Below are positions 1 through 5,711 of a DNA stretch of 36,218 bases, in pieces. The notes below the pieces were generated by a model that was given only the letters and a program-made list of their open reading frames with translations, made no database searches and had not been told where the DNA came from. Position 1 is the stretch's first letter, and each line of letters starts with the position of its first letter. This DNA comes from Planctomycetaceae bacterium (lineage in GTDB: Bacteria > Planctomycetota > Phycisphaerae > SM23-33): positions 1-36,218 of the forward strand of contig JAJFVE010000064.1 of the NCBI GenBank assembly GCA_021371965.1. The letters are read 5' to 3'. The position numbers were made by a program, and so were the translations under genes.

Positions 1-10
1 GGGAAAGACT

Positions 11-469
11 ATGTCGCGTATCAGGGCTTTGGCACTGCTGGCAATGGCTGGGATCTGCACCGGCTGCCTGGGCGGGGCGAACATCGAGGTGCCCGGCGAG
101 TTCGTGCCGGTCGAAAAGACTCCACCCTATGACGTAAAGGCCGTCTCGGCCGACGGGGTCGTGCTGGCCAAACGCACCGAGGAGAACCCCAAGAATGGAA
201 CGCTGGAGTTCTGGTCCTCGGCCGTGGGCAACCAGATCGCCTCGCGCGAGGGGTACAAGCAGACGCGCAATGAAGCCATCACGAGCGAAGCGGGCATTCC
301 CGGCCGCCTCATTACCTACGACGCCATCCGCAGCGGCGCGCCGTTCAAGTATCTGGTCGGCGTCTTTGTCCGGGGCGACAGGGTCGTGGTGGTCGAGGCC
401 GGCGGCCGGGCCGATTCCGTTAACAAGCTCATGCCGCAGATCCGCACGGCCATGACGAGCGTGCGGTGA
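11..469 (+). CDS. Small predicted lipoprotein of unknown function
   Basis: The 152-residue product begins with a short basic n-region, a hydrophobic stretch and a lipobox ending ICTGC, with the lipidated Cys at residue 19. It should therefore be exported and anchored to a membrane. The mature part is about 130 residues, soluble and mixed alpha/beta in appearance, with a hydrophobic run near the C-terminus (GDRVVVVEAGG). I do not recognise the family. The start has a purine-rich GGGAAAG just upstream, but the window edge cuts off the rest of the promoter region, so operon membership to the left is unknown. The coding call is firm because the signal peptide, start and GC3 pattern agree; the function is open. 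Confidence 0.8.
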   Translation: MSRIRALALLAMAGICTGCLGGANIEVPGEFVPVEKTPPYDVKAVSADGVVLAKRTEENPKNGTLEFWSSAVGNQIASREGYKQTRNEAITSEAGIPGRLITYDAIRSGAPFKYLVGVFVRGDRVVVVEAGGRADSVNKLMPQIRTAMTSVR

Positions 470-472
470 GAT

Positions 473-545
473 GTTCGTAGTGACGCCGTAAGGCGTTTCC
501 CTGGCGCTCGTTACGACCGTATGCCCTTACGGGCACACTACGAAC
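473..545. repeat. Inverted pair of REP-like elements with GTAA-loop hairpins
   Basis: GTTCGTAGTG at 473-482 is repeated as its exact reverse complement at 536-545. Each copy abuts its own small hairpin: ACGCC-GTAA-GGCGT at 483-496, and on the other strand TGCCC-GTAA-GGGCA at 522-535. The stems differ in sequence yet both pair perfectly and keep the same GTAA loop, which points to a structured dispersed element. It lies between the lipoprotein stop and the leftward micro-ORF. Confidence 0.7.
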
Positions 546-551
546 GTGTGC

Positions 552-635
552 CTACCCCAGCGCGGCGATGGCCGCCGCTATGACTACAATCATCAGGGCC
601 GCCAGGGGCAGGATGTCTTTTCGGTTGAGGTTCAT
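552..635 (-). CDS. 27-residue single-span membrane micro-protein
   Basis: Reading leftward from an ATG at 635 gives 27 residues: a charged head (MNLNRKD) followed by an uninterrupted hydrophobic helix rich in Leu, Ile, Val and Ala, ending in TAG. A perfect GGAGG (positions 643-647 on the plus strand) sits 7 nt upstream of the ATG. The topology predicted is one membrane span with a cytoplasmic positive N-terminus. It lies on the same strand as the UDP-sugar dehydrogenase, about 140 nt beyond that gene's stop and past a repeat hairpin, so it may be separately transcribed. The Shine-Dalgarno and start codon lie within a 9-bp dyad. No family is recognised; the call rests on the ribosome site and composition. 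Confidence 0.5.
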   Translation of the reverse strand: MNLNRKDILPLAALMIVVIAAAIAALG

Positions 636-663
636 TGCGATGCCTCCGAATATTGCATCGCAA
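635..663 (-). promoter_or_regulatory. 9-bp hairpin enclosing the micro-ORF start and Shine-Dalgarno
   Basis: TTGCGATGC at 635-643 pairs exactly with GCATCGCAA at 655-663 around an 11-nt loop. On the minus-strand transcript the A of the ATG and the last base of GGAGG are in the stem, and the rest of the Shine-Dalgarno is in the loop. This could modulate translation of the 27-residue peptide; it could also simply be a palindromic protein-binding site. Confidence 0.45.
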
Positions 664-708
664 GATGAGACGCCTGAAGGGGAAAAAAGTTCCAACCGAA
701 ATAACTTC

Positions 709-761
709 GCCACGAAGATCACAAAGAGGAAGTCTGCCTTTCTCTTCGTGATCTTTGTGGC
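709..761. repeat. Imperfect 20-bp inverted repeat downstream of UDP-sugar dehydrogenase
   Basis: The arms are 709-728 and 742-761. They share the words CACGAAGATCACAAAGAG and its near reverse complement, with two positions that can pair as G-U. The element begins 17 nt past the leftward stop codon of the UDP-sugar dehydrogenase and could terminate or stabilise that mRNA; a T-run follows only after about 30 nt. The sequence style matches the short dispersed repeats elsewhere in the window. Confidence 0.55.
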
Positions 762-777
762 AAGGTTTTCTTGGGGC

Positions 778-2094
778 CTACGCTTTCACGATCTTGTTTC
801 TTCCGCGCTTGACGTTCTTGGTCGCGTTGCGCGTATCGACGACGAGCCGGGCGTTGTCGACGATGAACTGGTAGTCGTACGAGCTGTGATCGGTGCTGAT
901 GATCACGGCGTCGTAGCCAGCCAGCATCTTCGCCGAGAGCTTCCTGGAGCTCTTCTTGAGATCGTGCTCGCGCATCTTGTGCGTGTGGGGCACGTGGGGG
1001 TCGTTGTAGTCGGCCTTGGCGCCGCGGTACTCCAGCAGCTCGATCAGCTCGATGGACGGGCTCTCGCGCACGTCGTCGATATCCTTCTTGTACGCCAGCC
1101 CCAGCACCAGCACCTTCGAGCCCTTCAGGGCCTTGCCGCGCCAGTTCAGGGCGTACATAACCTTGTTGATGACGTACTGCGGCATGGCCACGTTGATCTC
1201 GCCGGCCAGCTCGATAAACCGCGTGCTCATGCCGTACTGGCGGGCCTTCCACGACAGGTAGAACGGGTCGATCGGAATGCAGTGCCCGCCCAGGCCCGGG
1301 CCCGGATAGAACGCCGTGAAACCGAAAGGCTTGGTCGAGGCCGCCCGGATCACCTCCCAGATGTCGATGCCCATGCGATCGAAGAGGATCTTGAGCTCGT
1401 TGACCATCGCAATGTTGACGCAGCGATAGGTGTTCTCGAGGATCTTGCACGCCTCGGCCGCCTCGCAGCTGCTGACGGGCACGACGGTCTCCAGCGCCTG
1501 CGAGTAGCACGCCACGGCCGCATCGAGCGAGGCCTTGTCATATCCGCCGACGACCTTGGGAATGGTGCGGGTGGAGTAGTTTTTGTTGCCGGGGTCTTCG
1601 CGTTCGGGGGAGAAGGCCAGGTAGAAGTCCTTGCCGGCCTTGAGGCCGCGCGCTTCCAGCACCGGGAGCATGACCTCGCGCGTGGTGCCGGGGTACGTCG
1701 TCGACTCCAGCACGATCAGTTGCCCTTTACGCAGCGTCTTGGCGATGGCCGCGGTGGTGGCCTCGATGTACGTCATATCCGGCTCGCGCATCTTCGTCAG
1801 CGGCGTGGGCACGCAGATGAGGATGCAGTCGGCCTCTTTCATGCGCGAGAAATCGGTGGTGGCTTCAAACAGGCCGCCGGCGATCATCTTCTTGACGGTC
1901 GAGGAAGGGATGTGCTCGATGTAGCTCTTGCCGGCCTTGAGGGCCTTGACCTTTTCCGGATCGACGTCGAAGCCCATCACCTGCACGCCCGAGCCGGTGA
2001 ACTCCCGCACCAGGGGCAGACCGACGTAGCCCAGCCCCACGACGCCGATAATGGCTTTCTTGCTCTTGATCTTGCTGACGAGTTGCTTGGACAT
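778..2094 (-). CDS. UDP-N-acetylhexosamine/UDP-glucose 6-dehydrogenase family (WbpA-like)
   Basis: This 438-residue protein should oxidise the C6 hydroxyl of a UDP-sugar to the uronic acid using two NAD+, supplying precursors for surface polysaccharide. The N-terminal Rossmann motif is GLGYVG at residues 20-25. The catalytic Cys is in GGHCIPIDPFYLSWKA (Cys about 272), a form typical of the UDP-GlcNAc/UDP-ManNAc dehydrogenase branch rather than of plain UDP-glucose dehydrogenases. A C-terminal UDP-binding domain follows (VLGLAYKKDIDDVRESPS). The ATG at 2094 is preferred over an upstream in-frame ATG because AAAGGATC lies immediately before it. Length matches the family. No other polysaccharide genes lie nearby, so the exact substrate is inferred from the motif alone. 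Confidence 0.92.
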   Translation of the reverse strand: MSKQLVSKIKSKKAIIGVVGLGYVGLPLVREFTGSGVQVMGFDVDPEKVKALKAGKSYIEHIPSSTVKKMIAGGLFEATTDFSRMKEADCILICVPTPLTKMREPDMTYIEATTAAIAKTLRKGQLIVLESTTYPGTTREVMLPVLEARGLKAGKDFYLAFSPEREDPGNKNYSTRTIPKVVGGYDKASLDAAVACYSQALETVVPVSSCEAAEACKILENTYRCVNIAMVNELKILFDRMGIDIWEVIRAASTKPFGFTAFYPGPGLGGHCIPIDPFYLSWKARQYGMSTRFIELAGEINVAMPQYVINKVMYALNWRGKALKGSKVLVLGLAYKKDIDDVRESPSIELIELLEYRGAKADYNDPHVPHTHKMREHDLKKSSRKLSAKMLAGYDAVIISTDHSSYDYQFIVDNARLVVDTRNATKNVKRGRNKIVKA

Positions 2095-2271
2095 CGGGAT
2101 CCTTTCGTGTCTAGGCAAAACGGGTTATTCGGCATGGCCGCCCAGCCGGAATCTTATCCCATTATCGGCTGGATGACACGGGATATGCAGGCATTGTAGC
2201 AGCGTGGTCCAAAATGTACCGCCGCGACTTTTCCCTGTGCCTGGGGCATTGCTCAAAAAACATAATCGGTA

Positions 2272-2300
2272 TCGACAGCATCTCCCAAACTCCGTATAAT
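2272..2300 (+). promoter_or_regulatory. Sigma-70-type promoter for the alpha-CTD/sigma-4 protein gene
   Basis: TCGACA at 2272-2277 (one mismatch to TTGACA) is followed by a 17-nt spacer and a perfect TATAAT at 2295-2300. Transcription would start near 2307 and give a leader of about 60 nt before the ATG at 2368. Confidence 0.7.
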
Positions 2301-2367
2301 CCTAATCTATCGGAAACAGCCCTCAGTAATACCTGCAACGCAGAACCCTCTGGAGCGACCTTCGGAT

Positions 2368-3171
2368 ATGTCCCCCAGGCCTAAAAAGTCTGCACTGGCC
2401 GAAATGACCTTGGCCCAGAAGATAGTCCAAGACCTGAATCGGTCCGGGCAGTCACAACGATATACCGCCGAGGATCTCGACGTGGCGCTGCAGGGCCCGG
2501 CGTATCCCTCCATGGGCGCTGGCTCGCCGCAGTTGAGTGAGATGGACGTCAAGCAGATCGCCGCCCCGCGCCGCGCGCAGCGAATCATGTACGACATGGG
2601 AATCACGACGATCGGCCAACTGCTCGCGACGCCCGTGCATGAACTGATGTCGCAGTGGAGCTTTGCCGAGCAGTCGTTCAGCAGGCTCCAGAAGCAGCTT
2701 GTGCAGTTGGTCTTTCCTCAGGCCGACCCGCTCGGCCATGCCGTCAACTACTCCTCCTACCCCGCCATGGTCGCCAGCGTCGTCAAGCCGGCCATCCCAA
2801 ACCGGCGCACAGCGCAGATTATCCTGGCCAGACTGGGCAGCGAAGGCAAGCCCCAGACGCTGGCCGCACTGGGCGAGACCTACTCCATCACGCGCGAACG
2901 CGTGCGCCAGATCGAGCAGGTCGGCATGGAGCAGCTTAAGGCCGCCGCCACGCGCCGGCGCATGGTGCGATTCTGGAAGGAAGTCTGGGCCATCCTCGAA
3001 TCATGGAAGCGCCCCTACCCGGTCTCCAGACTGGCCAAGAGCGTGGCGCTGCGCATGGGCTGGAGCGAGCCGCCGCCCGTGCGGTCGCTGCAGCGCCTGT
3101 TGGAATTGCACGCCAATCTGGAACACGACGGCGCCGGGAACGTCTGGACGAAGACCCCCGGTTCCGAGTAA
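2368..3171 (+). CDS. Alpha-CTD-like plus sigma region 4-like transcription factor
   Basis: The 267-residue protein has an N-terminal charged segment, then a helix-hairpin-helix resembling the RNA polymerase alpha C-terminal domain (IMYDMGITTIGQLLATPVHEL, about residues 71-110). It next has a helix-turn-helix of the sigma-70 region 4 type (LGETYSITRERVRQIEQ, about residues 172-190), and a C-terminal segment that looks like a winged helix. Region 2 of sigma, needed for core binding and promoter melting, is absent, so it is unlikely to be a working sigma factor. It is probably a DNA-binding regulator contacting polymerase or -35 elements. GGAG lies about 11 nt before the ATG, and a strong promoter is upstream. 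It precedes efp, separated by a GC-rich hairpin. Confidence 0.8.
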   Translation: MSPRPKKSALAEMTLAQKIVQDLNRSGQSQRYTAEDLDVALQGPAYPSMGAGSPQLSEMDVKQIAAPRRAQRIMYDMGITTIGQLLATPVHELMSQWSFAEQSFSRLQKQLVQLVFPQADPLGHAVNYSSYPAMVASVVKPAIPNRRTAQIILARLGSEGKPQTLAALGETYSITRERVRQIEQVGMEQLKAAATRRRMVRFWKEVWAILESWKRPYPVSRLAKSVALRMGWSEPPPVRSLQRLLELHANLEHDGAGNVWTKTPGSE

Positions 3172-3196
3172 GATAATAAACATAGCTCGTTCACTC

Positions 3197-3234
3197 CCGC
3201 TCCGGTCGTGCGTCTGTGCACGCAGCCGGAGCGG
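3197..3234 (+). terminator. GC-rich hairpin between sigma-4-like gene and efp
   Basis: CCGCTCCGG at 3197-3205 pairs perfectly with CCGGAGCGG at 3226-3234; the 20-nt loop can form a further GCGT/ACGC stem. There is no following T-run, so it may be an attenuator or leader structure for efp rather than an efficient intrinsic terminator. Confidence 0.45.
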
Positions 3235-3252
3235 CCTTGTCAGGAGAACTTC

Positions 3253-3813
3253 ATGGGTGTCAAAGCCGTAGATCTGCGTAAAGGTATGGGCGTCAAGTGG
3301 GAAGGCAACGCCTGCGTGGTTCATTCCATGCAGCACGTGGCCAAGGGCAACAAGCGCTCGTACATGCAGGTCGAGCTGCGCAATATCAAGACCGGGCAGA
3401 TCCTGCCCAACCGTTTCCGCGTCGATGAGATGCTCGACGAGGCGTACCTGGAGCGCAAGCCCTTCGAGTTCCTCTACGCCGCCGGCGACAAGCATATCCT
3501 GATGGATACCGAGTCGTTCGAGCAGATCGAGATCCCCGCCGACATCATCGGCGACCGCGCCGTCTTCCTCACGGCCAACCTGCCGGTGGAAATTTCATTC
3601 GTCGAGGGCGTGGCCGTGCTGGCCGACCTGCCCAACACGGTCGAACTCAAGATCGTCGACACTCCGCCGGAAGTCAAAGGCGCCACCGCCCAGGCCCAGC
3701 TCAAAGAAGCCACCTGCGAAGGCGGCGCCCGCATCCGCGTCCCCTCGTTCATCGCCCTGGGCGAGACCGTCAAAGTCGACACCCGCACCGGCGAATACCT
3801 CGGCAGAGCCTAA
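3253..3813 (+). CDS. efp: Translation elongation factor P
   Basis: EF-P binds between the P and E sites and relieves ribosome stalling at polyproline stretches. The 186-residue length and three-domain layout fit: an N-terminal KOW-like domain, an OB domain with VEISFVEGVAV and LPNTVELKIVDTPP, and a C-terminal OB domain ending VRVDTRTGEYLGRA-like (here VKVDTRTGEYLGRA), a strong family signature. AGGAGAA lies 5-6 nt before the ATG at 3253, so the longer upstream reading is rejected. The loop that normally carries a modified Lys or Arg reads AKGNKRSY. Aligned with the E. coli PGKG loop it puts Asn33 at the tip with Lys34 next, so the usual modification site is shifted or absent. Confidence 0.97.
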   Translation: MGVKAVDLRKGMGVKWEGNACVVHSMQHVAKGNKRSYMQVELRNIKTGQILPNRFRVDEMLDEAYLERKPFEFLYAAGDKHILMDTESFEQIEIPADIIGDRAVFLTANLPVEISFVEGVAVLADLPNTVELKIVDTPPEVKGATAQAQLKEATCEGGARIRVPSFIALGETVKVDTRTGEYLGRA

Positions 3814-3906
3814 ATCGGAAGCGGGGACGGGAGCGGGGAGAGCGGGATTACGCGGATTAAGAAGATTAAGAGGATTGGGAAGAAGCAGGAACCCGGTCCA
3901 AGATCT

Positions 3907-4009
3907 CGTTTTGTTAGCGGTCGAGCTTGCTCGACGCGTATTCCCCGAACAACGCGCGGGGCATCAGCCTTCGCCAAGGCTTCGGCCTGACAAGAGCCCC
4001 GCCAAAACG
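3907..4009. other. Candidate three-way-junction structured element
   Basis: An outer stem CGTTTTG (3907-3913) with CAAAACG (4003-4009) encloses two helices. One is GTCGAGC-TT-GCTCGAC (3920-3935). The other is GCGGGGC (3956-3962) with GCCCCGC (3996-4002), itself containing AGCCTT-CGCC-AAGGCT (3966-3981). All stems pair perfectly. It could be a structured RNA, a mobile palindromic element or a mosaic of repeats; strand is undetermined. Confidence 0.4.
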
Positions 4010-4079
4010 CTGTCCATCTCGCTGCATTTCGTACTCGTCGTCGTCCTCGTCCTCGTCGTCGGTCTTGCCCCTCCCCCGC

Positions 4080-4122
4080 CACGGGCGGGACGCCCGTGGG
4101 ACTCACGGGCAAGATGCCCGTG
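4080..4122. repeat. Tandem pair of CACGGGC palindromes
   Basis: CACGGGCG-GGA-CGCCCGTG (4080-4098) and CACGGGCA-AGA-TGCCCGTG (4104-4122) are two 8-bp hairpins with 3-nt loops separated by 5 nt. The innermost pair changes from G-C to A-T between copies, keeping the stem intact. Confidence 0.65.
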
Positions 4123-4142
4123 CTACTGCGGCGTGCTACTAC

Positions 4143-4171
4143 TTGCATCCGCCGACGCAACTGAGTAGATT
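4143..4171 (+). promoter_or_regulatory. Weak candidate promoter for the kinase/fucI operon
   Basis: TTGCAT (4143-4148), a 17-nt spacer and TAGATT (4166-4171) lie 31 nt before the kinase ATG. Spacing is ideal but both boxes are only partial matches. Confidence 0.3.
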
Positions 4172-4202
4172 TTTCTGTCTGCAAACTGACGGAAGGACGG
4201 TC

Positions 4203-5669
4203 ATGGGCGAACAATATCATTTTCTCGCGTTGGACTTCGGCGCATCGAGCGGCCGCGGCGAACTGGTTACCCTCGAGGACGGCGTCCTGCACCTGCAGGA
4301 GATCCACCGCTTCGAGAACCGCCCGGTGAAGATGGGCGGCACGATGTACTGGGACTTCCCCTATCTCTTCGGCGAAGTCATCGAGACCCTCAAGGTCGTC
4401 GCCAAGCGCGGGATCAAGCTGGCCGGCATCGGCGTCGACACCTGGGGCGTGGACTTCGGCCTGCTGGCGGCCGACGGAAAGCTGCTGAGCAACCCCGTCC
4501 ATTACCGCGACACCCGCACCGAAAATATCCACGCCTACTCAGACCCGATCATGTCGCGCGACGAAGTCTTCGCCGCAACGGCGATGGAGCCCTGGACCAT
4601 CGGCTCGCTGTTTCAGCTTCTGGCGATGCAGCGCGACAACAGCCCGCTGCTCAAGGCCGCCGACACGATGCTGTGGATGGCCGACCTGTTTCGCTACTTC
4701 CTCTGCGGCAAGAAAGTCGCCGAGCTGTCGCTGGCGCAGACCTCGTGCCTGATCGGAACCAACCGCAAACTCTCCAGCGAAGTCGTCAAGCGCTTTAAGC
4801 TCAAACGCAAAATGTTCCCCCAGCTCGTCCGCCCGCCGCTGGTGCTGGGCGACCTGCTGCCGGAAATCGTCCAGGCCGCCGGCCTGAGCGGACCAGTGCC
4901 GGTGATCGCCACGGCCGGTCACGACACCGCCGCGGCTGTGGCGGCGGTTCCCGCCCGCGGCAGCGACTGGGCGTTCCTGTCCTGCGGAACGTGGAGCATC
5001 ACCGGCACGCTGGTCAAGCACCCCGTCGCCACGCCCGAGGCCCTGAAGATGGGCTACTCGTGCGAGTGCACCATCGGCGACTGGTTCACCTGCAAGAACA
5101 TTCCGGGCCTGTGGGTCGTGCAGGAGCTGCGACGCAAGTGGCACAGCAGCGAAGACCCCTGGGACTTCAACCGCATGGTCGCCGAGGCCGCTGCGGTCAG
5201 CGAGGTTCCGCTGTTCGACGTGAACCACCCCACCCTGATGGCCCCGGCCGACATGGAAGACGCCCTGCGAAAGCTCCTGCCCGGCGGCGCTGCGCTGGAC
5301 CGCGGCCACCTGGTGCGATCGGCGCTGGAGAGCCTGGCGGCCGAGTACGCCCGCTCGATCGACGCCATCGCAACCCTGACCGGCAAACGCCCCAGCGCGC
5401 TGTACATGGTCGGCGGCGGGATCAAGAACAAGCTGCTCTGCCAGCTCACCGCCGACGCCTGCAACATGACCGTCTACGCCGGCGTGGACGAGTGTACAGC
5501 CGTGGGCAATGGCCTGGGCCAGGCGCTGGCGCTGGGCATCATCAAGACCAAGGGCGACATCCGCAAGATCGCCCGCGCCTCATTCGAAATGTCGACGTTC
5601 ATGCCTGAAAATCGCCAGCATTGGCAAGCCAAGCTGGCACAGTATGCCCAGTTGCAGGCGGGCAAATAA
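4203..5669 (+). CDS. FGGY-family rhamnulokinase-type sugar kinase
   Basis: This 488-residue ATP-dependent kinase should phosphorylate a deoxyketose, L-rhamnulose or L-fuculose, at C1. The N-terminal phosphate-binding motif is LDFGASSGRGEL. RhaB-like signatures follow: HRFENRPV, the stretch IGVDTWGVDFGLL with the catalytic-base Asp, and YRDTRT. The C-terminal half has TAGHDTAAAVAAVP, FLSCGTWSITG and MVGGGIKNKLL, the ADP-binding part of the fold. Length equals E. coli RhaB (489). The ATG at 4203 follows GGAAGGACGG, so the extended reading upstream through repeats is rejected. fucI follows after 42 nt, so the kinase probably acts on the isomerase product, L-fuculose; sequence similarity alone would say rhamnulokinase. 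Confidence 0.9.
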   Translation: MGEQYHFLALDFGASSGRGELVTLEDGVLHLQEIHRFENRPVKMGGTMYWDFPYLFGEVIETLKVVAKRGIKLAGIGVDTWGVDFGLLAADGKLLSNPVHYRDTRTENIHAYSDPIMSRDEVFAATAMEPWTIGSLFQLLAMQRDNSPLLKAADTMLWMADLFRYFLCGKKVAELSLAQTSCLIGTNRKLSSEVVKRFKLKRKMFPQLVRPPLVLGDLLPEIVQAAGLSGPVPVIATAGHDTAAAVAAVPARGSDWAFLSCGTWSITGTLVKHPVATPEALKMGYSCECTIGDWFTCKNIPGLWVVQELRRKWHSSEDPWDFNRMVAEAAAVSEVPLFDVNHPTLMAPADMEDALRKLLPGGAALDRGHLVRSALESLAAEYARSIDAIATLTGKRPSALYMVGGGIKNKLLCQLTADACNMTVYAGVDECTAVGNGLGQALALGIIKTKGDIRKIARASFEMSTFMPENRQHWQAKLAQYAQLQAGK

Positions 5670-5711
5670 CACCGCACCGGAAAAACTAACCCAGACGCAG
5701 AAGGAGAGATC

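Larger units (their letters stand above)
3814..4202. other. Non-coding region with structured and repeat DNA
   Basis: No convincing gene lies between efp and the kinase. It contains a GATTA-rich run (about 3846-3880, GGATTA/AAGATTA words), a nested three-way-junction-like element (3907-4009), a TCGTCG/TCCTCG low-complexity tract (about 4034-4062) and a pair of palindromes (4080-4122). The open frames crossing it are shadows. Confidence 0.6.

Noticed and set aside
568..2199. Long plus-strand frame (543 codons) opposite the UDP-sugar dehydrogenase
   Set aside because: It is the antisense shadow of a clear dehydrogenase gene; the translation is His/Asp/Val-rich low-information sequence typical of GC-rich antisense frames.
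3907..4009. Integron attC site
   Set aside because: The ends do not fit the RYYYAAC/GTTRRRY core sites and no integrase or cassette array is visible.
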